Assembly (NCBI GenBank): GCA_949358305.1
Contig: OX442323.1
Coordinates: 7,628,001-7,688,000, forward strand
Length of the DNA stretch: 60,000 nucleotides
Direction: 5' to 3'
Source: Strigamia acuminata
Lineage: Eukaryota; Arthropoda; Chilopoda; Geophilomorpha; Linotaeniidae
A program made the translations under genes and the position numbers. Positions 24,201 through 39,067 of the stretch are shown piece after piece; the stretch's first letter is position 1, and the number at the start of each line of letters is the position of its first letter. The notes under the pieces were generated by a model that saw only the letters and a program-made list of their open reading frames with translations, made no database searches and was not told where the DNA came from.

Positions 24201-27200
24201 TTTAATTTTTTTTTGCTGAAATTTTGCCTTGAACAAACTCCTCCTTTGAAAACACAAGATATAAAGCTGGAGTGTCCAAGGTCTCGCCCACACGTGGGTT
24301 TTTCCTACCTTGCCCTTAACTTGTGCGGATTTGATCGAAATTGTGGTCCGGCGCACTCTATCAACCGATTTGTCAATTAATTTCGTTTATTTTTTGGGTG
24401 TTGGATAAAAGATGTTTTATTCTGTGGTTCGATGGCTTCTGTATGGCGTGATGTAAGCGTAGGAGTAAGATAGCGTTCACCCCCCATCTTAAAAGACCTT
24501 CGAACGTTTATATCCGCTTGAATTTCCGTTGTTGGACGAATTATTATCGCTTCTTTCTCCCGTTGCGCTGGAAAATTACAGCGCTCGCACTGGCGACCCG
24601 AGTCACCCGCGAATCGTCGATGACCTTTCGGTTCGGACGATGATAAAATGACGAAACCGTTTAACATTTTGAAAGATTTATATTTAAATGTTTTTGAGGT
24701 TTATTTTTGGATTTTTGGGGGATTCAATTTGTAGAATGTTTTTGGTAAATGGCGGTTGTTTGTGGTGTCGTTTTACGCGTTGTTTCGTGGTTTTAGGGTT
24801 AAAGGTCGGGAAATGTATATGTTTAACGCGTTTAACTGATAAAAGGAAGGATGTTTTTAATGTTTTTTCTTTATAAAAAGAATTTTTTTTTCTAATGTTT
24901 TGCAGGAAATAAATTAGGAGTGACAAATGACATGGATTTTTCTGGGGTTAAAACGTCGAAAGTGATTTGGAAAAACAAGTTGTTTTGTTGTTTTCGAGGT
25001 TTCATGTTTGTATTGTGTCAATATATTATTATTATTTTTTTTTTCACCTTTAAAAGGAGGAAGAAAAAAATAAATCGATATTTCGTGTTGCATCTGGAGA
25101 GCGTCGTTGTTCGTTATATAAGCACGGAACCTGAGCCATGATTATTTAATTTATTTCTTTTATGATGCGACAGGTGTTTATTGCGTGGGGAAGGAATTGC
25201 CGGTTTTGCACACAAAAAAAACGACAGTTTGATGAGTTGTGTGTTCAGTCGTTTATCATTTATGAAAATCAGTTAATGACGCTCGTGATGATAGATTCGT
25301 GGAATGACCGCATCGACTCGTCACTGTTGCTAGGGACTGGGAAATAGTTAACGAGTCATTCGTTTTATCGCTTTTTTCATATCTAGTGTTTTATCGAAAA
25401 TTAAAACAAACTTGGGGTTTAATCGGTTGTGTCATCATACAGATAAATTCACGATCTGATAAATTCAAGATGGATTTTTTTTACGAATTTAAATTCAATT
25501 TTGCACCGTCAAAACTTGAAATCGAGGGATAATCATCATTTGGGTAGTTTTATTAATTCCAGTACACTTGTGAATGTTGGGTCACGGCTATTGAACGTTG
25601 ATGCGAATTCGAAAGTGTACTGGAATTCAACATGAGAAAACGGGAATGCCTGGTTAAAGCGGAACAACCGGTTTTAACATTGCTGCACTTTAATTGAGGT
25701 GCTAAGAAAGTTAAATGAGGGAATTAAAGCGTAGAGAAATGTAGGTTAGGTGCATCATGGTTGTGAAATGCAGAAAAGGGGAAAAAAAATGTGTGAAAAG
25801 AGTTTGAAATGAAAAAAAGAAAAAATTGTTATGATTCAAAATGGCGCTTTTAGGGTTAAAAAAAAAATTCAACAGCGAATTGTAATTTTGTAGCGGAGTA
25901 AAGTGGGTGAAAAGTGCAATTAAAGATCGAGAGAAAAAATAGTGGAAAGCCAACACCTTTGAGAGGAAAATTAGAGTAATCGTTCGAGTTTGGTGGTCCG
26001 ATGTGAACCGAACGGTCAAATCGATCGAATTTCCAAAAACACGTGAAGAAATGTCTAATATTTTTATTATTCCGATGAAAACACGAGGCAAAGTGCAATA
26101 AATCCCCTTGTTTGTAACGATTGCATAAAATATAAAAAGGATCGTGTCGTTTGCGACATTTTGCGACATTTTTTGACCCTTTTTCCAGACTCATTTCCAT
26201 AAATTATGCACCAAAACGCTTCAATTATTAAATGAAAAATATAAAAAACGTAGAAAAATGTATTTATTTATTTTATATATTTTTTATTTATTTTTTTAGA
26301 GTATATAACTCAAGCTACCGTGTAATAGCCCGGGTTTGCGGAGCACGAGTCCACCCTTGGGCTTTAGGACAGGACAACGAAGCCACCGCCTCCTTCCTTC
26401 ATCCACTCACTCTCACCTGCGATTCATGACTCTCACGATACATTCTGGGTCAAATCTGCCCTTTGCAAACGCAGACAGTGGTTGTGCCAGTGTGTTTTTT
26501 CTTTTCTTTCTTTTTTTTTGCCCCCTTTTAATTTTTTTTTTTTTTTTTTAGAAAAAATATAAAACTTTCTCATCCAGTGCAGCGAAGCGAAAGACCTAAT
26601 TTTGTGAAAAAAATTTGGAAAATTGTTTAAAATGTTGGTGGTTAGGTTGGTATTTGGTATTTAGCTGCATTGTGCCAAGCGGGATAAATTAATGGTTTAT
26701 TGACCATGTTTTATGGGTGATAAAGTCGTTTATTAACGTTGGTTTGCATCGGTAAAATGGAATCAGGTCGTTGTATATTGTTGGCGAAATAATTGTTGGA
26801 AATTGAAATTTCTGTCCCGTTTTGGACGGTTTTGTAGACGGAATTTTATGCGTTTCACGTGTGCAGGGGGAAATTCAGTCAGTGGGTTAGGAATTAAAAG
26901 ATGGGAACGAGGTCAACGAGAGGGTTTTTGAACGGAAGGTGAATATCAAGGGAAAAGGAGTCACGACATTGAAGAAAAAAATATTTAAAAAAATTTTAAA
27001 AATTTTTTTTATTTTTTTATTTTTTTGAAATTTAAATCTGAGGGGAATTACACGAGGGTTGGGTTACTTGGGTTTTCCTTTGGACGAACGTCCTTGAGTT
27101 TTTGAATTTGTAATGGGGAATTAGAATGGGCTGAACTGCACGTTACGATGGAGTAATCATAGTTTTTTTCTTGTTATTGTTTTTGTCGACCTTATTGTTG

Positions 27201-30200
27201 ATTTCGGTGTTTGACACGTTTTTAATTGTGTTTTTGTTCCTTTTTTTGAATGTAGGAAGGAAAAAATGCTTGGAATTGCTCGGATTAGAGACAAAGTTGC
27301 TAATTTTAATCTTTAATGGCAAGTAAATAACATTTTTCACGGGGCTGTGAGTCGGCCTTGTGAGGAATGCGAACCTAGCGCTCAGCCTTTCGACTGCTTT
27401 TCTCCTTTCACCTCCTCTGCGAATTATGAATCCACGCTAAACCAGTTCCACATTAATTGTATTCACAGACTGAAGGAGAATAAATTAATGTTCCAACATA
27501 GTATCTAAACCTTAGTAGAAGCCTTTAATGTAAGTTTTAGCAACATCCAAGCAATGATTTTTGAGAACAGACTTCTGAGCTCATTTGACATCACAGTTGA
27601 CTTAGCACAAACACCACAAGACGCAGCAATAAAATGTTTCGAATTTAATTCTTCTTTTTGGGATTGTGGAATTGTGTTTGATAATAGCGTCGTTACCTGT
27701 TTTTGTGCACGTTAAATGGGGGCGGTTGGCGAGTTAATGAGAGGTTTTTTTCCTGTTGTGTGCAAGGACATGTGCGCCGAATGAATGCGTACCATTGTAT
27801 TCATTTGCCTACTTGAATTTGAATAAAAAAATGAAAGAAATAGGAAGTGGTTTGTGATTTGTTGAACAAACTACGCCACACTGCGATATCAACTTTAATA
27901 AAAAGGTTGCGGATTGTTTCGTTAATGTTTTAACACACCTTGCCAGGTGAATGACACGGTTTTTTTTTTATTTTTTTTAATTAACTCGGAGACCCATTTC
28001 GTGAGTTTGGTTAAAGAAAAATTGAATTTTTATTTTTATTTTGATATTTTTTTGTTCGGGGAAACAATTTGGGCTCGTGATGACATCGATCGTCCGCCGG
28101 GTTTACGACCAACGGGTTTATTGGGCAGTTAAGAGGTGAAAGCGAAGGAATCAATACAAACTAGATAAACTAGTTGGAAATCAAATATTTAGGCATTTTT
28201 TGAGTGTTTATTTTTCGTTTTTCGTTGAATAAATAGATAGAAATGAGACGATGTCAACAGGTTGCGGAAATGCTGCTACTGCGGGTTGTCATGGCGACTA
28301 AGGAGATGGCGACTCGTGTTGGGCTCGCACTCGCAGATTTACGATGTTTTTTCTACAATAAACTTGTTTAAGACTGGTAAACGAATGCTTGGGTGAATAC
28401 GGAATATTAATGTGAAATTTATGGTTTTTTTTTTGGTAAAAAATGTTCGCAGGAAACCAGCAAAACGGCTTAAACACGGGCCAAACAAGTCCCGACGGTG
28501 GAGTTATTGCATTTATTGTTTTGCAAGTGGATCAACGTTAATTCGTCGCGACCTCGTTATTGATTTGATTAAAAGTTAAGAGTTTTTGCTCCTATTTTCA
28601 GCTCGTGTGCTTTGATGACGAGTGGGGTTTGATGATAGTTATTTTGCCCGAACCTACATTCGCCGGATCGGGGCCAATTATTCCGAAATCAAATAAAAAT
28701 GTCGAACCTCATTTGATCATTTTAAAAATATTTATTTATTTTGTATTTGTTGGAATAAAAACGTTTAGAAGCGAAATGAGGTTTGTTTGATCGTTTAAAA
28801 TGAAAATTAATGTCGACGATGTTTTGTTTCGGGCAGATTTCACCGATAAATTGACGAGCTGTGACAGTGCGGGCCGAAAGGGGTGATTAACCCGACGCGA
28901 GTCGGACGACCATATCTCTGGCGCAACACATGTGCGATTGATTAAAGCAAGTTTGCTCAGCCCTGGCAGGTGGTCGACCGTTTTTTTGCGCATTGAATGC
29001 GCTCTAAATTGATTATTGGACTCGCGACTCGTTTTTTTATTATCACCCCCACCCTCGCTCGCTAGTTTTCGTTTGTGGTCGTTGTACTTTTCACCTCCTA
29101 AGCCAATAGGGGATCCAGTTTTGACTGCTTTTAATGCGTTTAATGCTGGCGGTGGCTTAGAAAATCACCTGCCACGACTGGATTTGAATTTGACGCTCCT
29201 GAGTTGTCAGAAGGTGGAATTTAATGATTTATTTTTTTATGTTTCGGATCGATTTGTCCTTTTATTCACTCGGTTTTCCTTATAAGTGGCTCTTTGTTCG
29301 GTGTCCACCCGGCAAACCAATGACCTACTTTTCTCCCACCTGATCTATAGTAAACATGTCTTGAATTTTGAGTTTGCAAACTACGATTACAGGTCCCGCA
29401 AATGTGTGACAATTTATATGAATGTTGCTCACGGGGTGAAGGTTTTACTGTTGTTTTTTTTTTTTTAGTGTTGTTGGTTTTTTCGTAGTTTGCGGGTTGA
29501 ATTTTGGATGATTTTGTGCGGGCTTGCGGTGACACTAACGCCATCTGTTGGTAGAAATTTTAAACTGAAATGTTGAAAAAAAATGGCGCTGTTTTACGAT
29601 TTGTGTCATTTCGCGTGTTTTAAAACGGTTTACTCGACGTGGGATGAATTTAGTAACGAAAGCGAGATTAAACACGGTCGCGGAAACGTGTAACTGTTGG
29701 TAGAAATACAAATGGCGTCGATAAATCGAGTTGAATAACCGAAGCTGATTATTTGTTTAATTGTTTCTAGGGCCATCGTCTTTGAAGTTTCGTGCATTTG
29801 CCATTTGCCGTCGACCTTGGATCACATCACCCGACAGCTTTTGCATACGAGACGAGCTTGAACACGTACGTTTCTATTCCCCAACGCATTTCACAATACC
29901 CACAATTTCTCCCGCACAATTTGCACTCTTTATTGCGGCCTCCGAGCGACTCACGGCATAAATAATGAACACAAAGTTACATACCCCGCTTTTTCGCATC
30001 GTAAAATAAAAGTAAACGCAACCAACCCCTCGTATTCCCAGAAAACGAGGAAAAAAAAGCAAACCAAATCACACGTGACCTCAATTCTCTACCCCGAGTT
30101 CAAGGAAACCCAAAGAGACTTATTTTCCTTTCTTTACTTCCTCGCCCGTGGATATGACAATTGCCCAATGTGGGGGAAAGAAAGCAAAAAGTGATTGAAA

Positions 30201-31527
30201 GTTAAGCCCAGACGTGCGCCCCCCCGCGCCCCCCCTGCGCCCCCCTGGGACTGTGGATGGAACGAAAAGGAAAGGAGGAAATGGAGCGGGATTTCCATCT
30301 TGGAATAATTGATCGAACAATTAGCAAATGCGGTTTTATCGCTGGGTTTAATTGGTCGTCTTTAATGGTGGAAATTGCAGAAAGTGAATTGCGCACGACA
30401 GGAGATAGCCGAGTGTTGGTTTTGCAAATGGAAGTGACCTCCAGGGGTCAGCTGCCCTTGAATAAACTGGTTTTACAGCTCGGAGAAGGTGAAAATAGAA
30501 ACTGGATGTGGGGGGGATAATGGATGTGAGGAATTTAGGTTTAGAAGGCGAAGGCGAATTAGATAAGCCGAGGGATTTGGGAGATGCTGATATTGCTGAC
30601 CTGGAATTCACGACTTAAAGGGTTTTTGTGTTGCATAGTTGGAGTGCGCTTGCGTGTGAAATTGTTGTGCGAGATGTTTGAGTTGTGAGTCATTTTCGAG
30701 GACGTTGGATCGATGGGATTTGGATTTGTTTGTTTGTTTGTGCGTTTTGTTGTTGTTTTTGTGTTGTCTGGGCTGCGTGCGCGCGGATGGTGGTGTCGCT
30801 CGTTGGTCAGACACACGAGGTGAACAGGGACAGCATTCCACACTCGTCTCCCACCCTCCTTTTGATTTTGCTCGCAGTTCCGTTAGTTTTCACCAAGGTG
30901 CTTTCCTTGGGTGAGGTGAGGAGGCCGTGTCGCGACTCTCGAGTGACTTTTTTCTGGGGATTTGGTTTGGGATTTGGTTTGGGTTTGACCAGCTGTTTTG
31001 GTGACCTGTCTTAGTTTTTTTTTTTAATTTTTTTTTTTTAGATTTTATTTTTTGTTTAAGTTTTCGTTCGTCCTTGGCAAGGTCGTCTGTGGTTTTTGTT
31101 TGAGTTGTTGTTTTGGGCGGACAAATTGATGGAGAATAAAAAATTTGGTTTTGGTTGGAAGTTATGTGGAAAGATGGTGTTGAAATTGTAGTTTTGTTGT
31201 TTGTTTGTTTGTTTTTTTTTTTTTTTTTAATTTTTAATTAATTTTTTTTTTGTAGGTTTTTTTCCGACATTAATTTTGGGTCCAAAATACAATTCGGTGT
31301 GAATCAAAGTTTGGAGTATTTTGGTGCCTTAGGTAAGATAAAAGAATAAAGATTTACAAATGTATTACCACACGTTAGTGGATTGGCTGTGTGTCGTTTT
31401 TTAGCTTCTCGCTCCGCCGCCTACTGACTATTTGACTCAACTATTTTTGTTTAGGAAAAAAATTATTGTGGCGAATGAACTGTAAACATTTGTTCGGAAA
31501 AAATATATATCTTTCTCGCAGCATTAG
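21257..31527. other. Large intergenic region or 5' introns of ABHD18, no supported gene
   Basis: About 10 kb of AT-rich DNA. Scattered GC-richer islets (22380-22460, 23480-23600, 26325-26430, 28840-28990, 29770-29870, 30180-30520, 30680-30940) look like possible exons or regulatory DNA. Some end in good donors, for example CGCAACTAAC|GTAAGT near 22460, GAACAC|GTACGT near 29867 and CCTTAG|GTAAGA near 31332. Nothing in them matches a protein family I recognise. The N-terminal exons of ABHD18 must be somewhere here, but I could not fix them in frame. Confidence 0.4.
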
Positions 31528-32841
<1,314 letters not shown>

Positions 32842-32979
32842 ACCTGCACTGGCGCAGTTTCTACCAGTTGCAGGTCAATGTCACAAGAAACGGATTTGCC
32901 AGATTAAACCACACCACCCTCCCGCGGTCGATACACGAATACAGTTGGGTCTCGTTCGACGTTAAGCAAATATAAATTC

Positions 32980-32985
32980 AATAAA
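32980..32985 (+). terminator. ABHD18 poly(A) signal
   Basis: AATAAA 139 bases after the ABHD18 stop codon. Confidence 0.55.
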
Positions 32986-32999
32986 GAAACATTTACAGA

Positions 33000-33610
33000 C
33001 ACCCCGAACCACACGCGCGAGCAAACCAATTAAAACCAACTCAAAACACAACCAAAAGCTCCCAAAAAAATCACCAAAAACGAGAAAAAAACGCATAAAA
33101 TCACTCAAAACACATGAAAAACGAATAAAATCAATCTAATTACAAGAATAAACGTACAAAATCACTCAAAACACTCGAAAAATCGCTTAAAATCACTCAA
33201 AACAATGCAAAAAACAAACCAATTACTCCATCTTTATTTCCACTAGTGAACACGAAACCCGAAATGATAGACATCTGTTATCGTAATAAAGGATGTTTTT
33301 TATTCGGTCCACGGTACACATCTATACTATAATTAAATAAAAACAGAGCGCATCAAGGTTTTATGGGTCTGTAAACACGACTGTGTAATTATCTTCGTTT
33401 TGGTTAGCGATGAGGAGGCCCTGAATGGAGTTCGACAATAGTTGGCCAGCGTTACATTTCGATTTATCGCTAACAACTAACGTTTCCCCACTGGAGACAT
33501 TTCATTGATCTTATTAGGGGACGCGAGTGAGGGAGTTGCGACTATCTGCCATCCTATCCGCGATTCCTGTCTATCTATAACGTTTCTCACACGGAATACA
33601 TGACTATTCA
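33000..33610. other. Intergenic, nothing recognised
   Basis: AT-rich. 33060-33220 has a loose repetition of AAATCACTCAAAACA and CGAAAAA words. No gene seen. Confidence 0.5.
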
Positions 33611-33790
33611 TCGCGCGACCATTCATCGCCGCCAAGTCATCGTGTGACCAAGTCATCGCGTGACCAAGTCATCGCGTGACCAACTCATCGCACGGCCAAG
33701 TCATTGCGTGACCAACTCATCGCGCGGCCAAGTCATCGCACGAAAAGTAATCGCGCGGCCAACTCATCATGGCGTCAATTGGACGGTTGT
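33610..33790. repeat. Roughly 16-bp repeat, CAAGTCATCGCGTGAC
   Basis: About ten tandem copies of CAAGTCATCGCGTGAC with variants (ACTCATCGCGCGGC and similar). Unlike the neighbouring satellites the unit is GC-balanced and CpG-rich. Confidence 0.85.
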
Positions 33791-34074
33791 CAAGTAATCG
33801 TGCACCAACTAATTGCAAATTTTCGGGTGTTTTGTTAATTGCTTTTCTTTTTTTTCTTTGTCTAATTCCTAAGAAGGGTTTTTGAAAAAAGCAAAGGCTA
33901 ATATATGGAGAAATGGTCAAAAATTGAAAAAGTTCCAGAAACGTGCTGGTCAGACGTAAAATGAGCTGAAAAATCGATTCCCGTGTGCGCAATTTATATA
34001 TCTGGCACTGTTGCAGAGATATAAGCAAAAAACTGACTTTTTGAGCAGAAAAAGTGGTATATCTATGCAACGGT

Positions 34075-37000
34075 GGCATTATTTTGGCATTTTTTTGGCA
34101 TTATTTTGGCATTATTTTGGTATTTTTTTGGCATTATTTTGGTATTTTTATGGCATTATTTTGGTATTTTTTTGGCATTATTTTGGCATTATTTTGGTAT
34201 TTTTTTGGCATTATTTTGGCATTATTTTGGTATTTTTTTGGCATTATTTTGGTATTTTTATGGCATTATTTTGGTATTTTTTTGGCATTATTTTGGCATT
34301 ATTTTGGTATTTTTTTGGCATTATTTTGGTATTTTTATGGCATTATTTTGGTATTTTTTTGGTATTTTTATGGCATTATTTTGGCATTATTTTCGTATTA
34401 TTTTGGCATTATTTTGGTATTTTTTTGGTATTATTTTGGCATTATTTTGGTATTTTTTTGGTATTATTTTGGCATTATTTTGGTATTTTTTTGGCATTAT
34501 TTTGGTATTTTTATGGCATTATTTTGGTATTTTTTTGGTATTATTTTGGCATTATTTTGGCATTATTTTGGCATTATTTTGGTATTATTTTGGCATTATT
34601 TTGGTATTATTTTGGCATTATTTTGGTATTTTTTTGGTATTATTTTGGCATTATTTTGGCATTATTTTGGTATTTTTTTGGCATTATTTTGGCATTATTT
34701 TGGTATTTTTTTTGTATTTTTTTGGCATTTTTTTGGTATTTTTTTGGTATTTTTTTGGCATTATTTTGGCATTATTTTGGTATTTTTTTGGCATTATTTT
34801 GGTATTTTTTTGGCATTATTTTGGCATTATTTTGGTATTTTTTTGGCATTATTTTGGTATTATTTTGGCATTATTTTGGTATTTTTTTGGCATTATTTTG
34901 GCATTATTTTGGTATTTTTTTGGCATTATTTTGGCATTATTTTGGCATTATTTTGGTATTATTTTGGCATTATTTTGGCATTATTTTGGCATTATTTTGG
35001 TATTTTTTTGGCATTATTTTGGCATTATTTTGGTATTTTTTTGGCATTATTTTGGTATTTTTATGGCATTATTTTGGTATTTTTTTGGTATTTTTATGGC
35101 ATTATTTTGGCATTATTTTCGTATTATTTTGGCATTATTTTGGTATTTTTTTGGTATTATTTTGGCATTATTTTGGTATTTTTTTGGTATTATTTTGGCA
35201 TTATTTTGGTATTTTTTTGGCATTATTTTGGTATTTTTATGGCATTATTTTGGTATTTTTTTGGTATTATTTTGGTATTTTTTTGGCATTATTTTGGCAT
35301 TATTTTGGTATTTTTTTGGCATTATTTTGGTATTATTTTGGCATTATTTTGGTATTTTTTTGGTATTATTTTGGCATTATTTTGGCATTATTTTGGTATT
35401 TTTTTGGCATTATTTTGGCATTATTTTGGTATTTTTTTGGCATTATTTTGGTATTTTTATGGCATTATTTTGGTATTTTTTTGGCATTATTTTGGCATTA
35501 TTTTGGTATTTTTTTGGCATTATTTTGGTATTTTTATGGCATTATTTTGGTATTTTTTTGGTATTTTTATGGCATTATTTTGGCATTATTTTGGTATTTT
35601 TTTGGCATTATTTTGGCATTTTTTTGGCATTATTTTGGCATTATTTTGGTATTTTTTTGGCATTATTTTGGTATTATTTTGGCATTATTTTGGTATTTTT
35701 TTGGCATTATTTTGGCATTATTTTGGTATTTTTTTGGTATTTTTATGGCATTATTTTGGCATTATTTTGGTATTTTTTTGGTATTTTTATGGCATTATTT
35801 TGGCATTATTTTGGTATTTTTTTGGCATTATTTTGGCATTATTTTGGTATTATTTTGGTATTTTTTTGGCATTATTTTGGCATTATTTTGGCATTATTTT
35901 GGTATTTTTTTGGCATTTTTTTGGCATTTTTTTGGTATTTTTTTGGTATTTTTTTGGCATTTTTTTGGCATTATTTTGGTATTTTTTTGGCATTATTTTG
36001 GTATTTTTTTGGCATTATTTTGGCATTATTTTGGTATTTTTTTGGCATTATTTTGGTATTATTTTGGCATTATTTTGGTATTTTTTTGGCATTATTTTGG
36101 TATTATTTTGGCATTATTTTGGTATTTTTATGGCATTATTTTGGCATTATTTTGGTATTTTTTTGGCATTATTTTGGCATTATTTTGGTATTTTTTTGGC
36201 ATTATTTTGGCATTATTTTGGCATTATTTTGGTATTTTTTTGGCATTATTTTGGCATTATTTTGGTATTATTTTGGCATTATTTTGGCATTATTTTGGCA
36301 TTATTTTGGTATTATTTTGGCATTATTTTGGTATTTTTTTGGCATTATTTTGGCATTATTTTGGTATTTTTTTGGCATTATTTTGGTATTTTTTTGGCAT
36401 TTTTTTTGGTATTTTTTTGGCATTATTTTGGCATTATTTTGGTATTTTTTTGGCATTATTTTGGTATTTTTTTGGCATTATTTTGGCATTATTTTGGTAT
36501 TTTTTTGGTATTATTTTGGCATTATTTTGGCATTATTTTGGCATTATTTTGATATTTTTTTGGCATTTTTTTGGTATTTTTTTGGCATTATTTTGGCATT
36601 ATTTTGGTATTTTTTTGGCATTATTTTGGTATTTTTTTGGCATTATTTTGGCATTATTTTGGTATTTTTTTGGTATTATTTTGGCATTATTTTGGCATTA
36701 TTTTGGTATTATTTTGGCATTATTTTGGTATATTTTTGGTATTATTTTGGCATTATTTTGGTATTTTTTTGGTATTTTTTTGGTATTATTTTGGCATTAT
36801 TTTGGCATTATTTTGGCATTATTTTGGCATTATTTTGGTATTATTTTGGCATTATTTTGGTATTATTTTGGCATTATTTTGGTATTTTTTTGGCATTATT
36901 TTGGTATTATTTTGGCATTATTTTGGTATTTTTATGGCATTATTTTGGCATTATTTTGGTATTTTTTTGGCATTATTTTGGCATTATTTTGGTATTATTT

Positions 37001-37596
37001 TGGCATTATTTTGGCATTATTTTGGCATTATTTTGGTATTTTTTTGGCATTATTTTGGTATTTTTTTGGTATTATTTTGGCATTATTTTGGCATTATTTT
37101 GGTATTTTTTTGGCATTATTTTGGTATTATTTTGGCATTATTTTGGTATTTTTTTGGTATTATTTTGGCATTATTTTGGCATTATTTTGGTATTTTTTTG
37201 GCATTATTTTGGCATTATTTTGGTATTTTTTTGGTATTTTTTTGGCATTTTTTTGGTATTTTTTTGGTATTTTTTTGGCATTTTTTTGGTATTTTTTTGG
37301 CATTATTTTGGTATTTTTTTGGCATTATTTTGGCATTATTTTGGTATTTTTTTGGCATTATTTTGGTATTTTTTTGGCATTATTTTGGCATTATTTTGGT
37401 ATTTTTTGGTATTATTTTGGCATTATTTTGGCATTATTTTGGTATTTTTTTGGCATTATTTTGGTTTTTTTATGGCATTATTTTGGCATTATTTTGGTAT
37501 TTTTTTGGTATTTTTATGGCATTATTTTGGCATTATTTTGGTATTTTTTTGGCATTATTTTGGCATTATTTTGGCATTATTTTGGTATTATTTTGG
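34075..37596. repeat. 11-bp satellite array (about 320 units), runs into assembly gap
   Basis: Tandem 11-mers of four main kinds: GGCATTATTTT, GGTATTATTTT, GGTATTTTTTT and GGTATTTTTAT. None of them, in any + strand phase or order seen, creates TAA, TAG or TGA, so all three + frames stay open for kilobases. They read as an 11-residue hydrophobic repeat (FGIILALFWYF type). This is a by-product of the unit, not a gene. A rare CGTATT variant at 34394 recurs in the same local context at 35120, exactly 726 bases (66 units) later, showing a segmental duplication inside the array. Confidence 0.97.
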
Positions 37597-37796
37597 NNNN
37601 NNNNNNNNNNNNNNNNNNNNNNNNNNNNNNNNNNNNNNNNNNNNNNNNNNNNNNNNNNNNNNNNNNNNNNNNNNNNNNNNNNNNNNNNNNNNNNNNNNNN
37701 NNNNNNNNNNNNNNNNNNNNNNNNNNNNNNNNNNNNNNNNNNNNNNNNNNNNNNNNNNNNNNNNNNNNNNNNNNNNNNNNNNNNNNNNNNNNNNNN
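37597..37796. other. Assembly gap (200 N)
   Basis: Exactly 200 N directly after the 11-bp satellite. The round number suggests a placeholder; the true array is probably longer. Confidence 0.98.
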
Positions 37797-37920
37797 GGAA
37801 TGTCAGGTGGCGCAGGGCTCAGCCTCACCACAGAATACAATGACGCGGTGCTCGGAATCGAGCGTAGGGCGCCAAGGATTCTAATAAACCCACCAAAATC
37901 CCCTCTTAAAATTAACAAAG
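37797..37920 (+). CDS. Possible orphan exon after the gap
   Basis: From the gap edge the frame reads GMSGGAGLSLTTEYNDAV, then LGIERRAPRILINPPKSP, and ends at a good donor (AACAAAG|GTAATT, 37920/37921, phase 1). Composition is protein-like and unlike the satellite. I do not recognise it. It could be one exon of a gene otherwise hidden by the gap, or a retroelement fragment. Confidence 0.3.
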
Positions 37921-39067
37921 GTAATTGCGAAAATAGGAGAAATAGGTGAATCAACTGCGGTTGCAGTCCTCGTGCAAATGAAGGCACGGCACGGTTTTCT
38001 CGAAAAACCGGAAAAAGCGCAATTCGGACGTTAATGTCCGAATTCTTCTCGAAAATTCGAGGCTCTTCTTCCTCTTGATCAGATCGGCGTATAACGACCG
38101 TTCTCCGGGGAACTAAGCCGCGAATAATGTCTATTCGTTTCTCGTTGCAACTGCCGCTCTTCGCTAAGCAGTGTCGAACGACGAAACCGGTGTGAAAAAC
38201 TGTAAATAAATGAAAATTTGCCTCGAAAATCGCGAAAGACGCGGAAAATCGGGCAAAATTAAACAAATCAACGATGCAGATCGCTTGAAACGTCGATGGA
38301 ACGTCTCGGGCGTCGTGGCGAACGTGCACAGGACGAAAATCGGCCGGAAATCGTCGAAAATCTGCAAAAATAAAATTTCGGCGCGGAAATCGCGAAATTT
38401 CGCGAATTTCACGTCGAAAATTAGCGGAAATAATTCGAAAATAGCAAGCAACCATCCTCTGCTACCAATGTAGCAGAGGAGTGCGCGAAATCAGTTGAAT
38501 AACTGACGGGAAGCGTGTTTGCAAAGTGCGAAGCAACGCAAAATGGCGTCGTGCTTCGCGCACGAACGTTCGCGATTCGTTTCGTGAAAGCGCGCGGCCT
38601 AATGCCGCTTATATGCGCTGGAAAACTTGCACAGAAGGTGCTTAAACATAAACACAAAGCTTAAATAAAATATACACTTTAATAAAACGAAAATATACAT
38701 TACACATTGGAGAAATAGCTAGAAGACACACACCTGTGTGTTCCGCCATGTTGGATTCAGATAACAGTGGTGGTGGCACTCTGGTGCCGGAAATTAGCAT
38801 TAATTGAGAACAAATCACTTGGTGATAGAATAAATCATATGAGAACAAGACAAGAGTATGGAATTACATATGAGACATCGCTAAATAAAAGGTAACATCG
38901 AAATCAATAGAGAATAAACATATTCATCGATAAAAACACGGTCTTTAGACCAACAGTAACAAACACGATACGAACGGAACTAAACGAACAAAACGACGCA
39001 ACAAAAACGGTACGAACGAACGAAACGGACGAAAAGAACACGATAATTACGCTACGAATACGTTATA
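37921..39067. other. Non-coding; includes possible retroelement leader
   Basis: 38200-38450 is A/G-rich on the + strand with many GAAAATCG and GAAATTTCGCG words. A perfect 10-bp hairpin (CCTCTGCTAC, loop CAAT, GTAGCAGAGG) lies at 38456-38479. The A-rich stretch 38880-39067, directly before the Gag-like ATG at 39068, looks like a retroelement leader; I found no matching 5' LTR. Confidence 0.4.

Noticed and set aside
24377-24667. 96-codon minus ORF
   Set aside because: No homology recognised, no splice context; typical length for chance in this composition.
30685-31014. Possible N-terminal exon of ABHD18 (frame with LVFTKVLSLG)
   Set aside because: Resemblance to the family N-terminus is weak and the splice phases to the first confident exon do not work.
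31256-31332. Open segment with good splice sites before ABHD18
   Set aside because: The only phase compatible with the next confident exon ends in TAG; the translation is not recognisable.
34011-37949. Three overlapping + strand ORFs of 832 to 1312 codons
   Set aside because: They are produced by the stop-free 11-bp satellite, and two of them cross the 200-N gap. The three frames translate to the same repeat and there is no other coding evidence.
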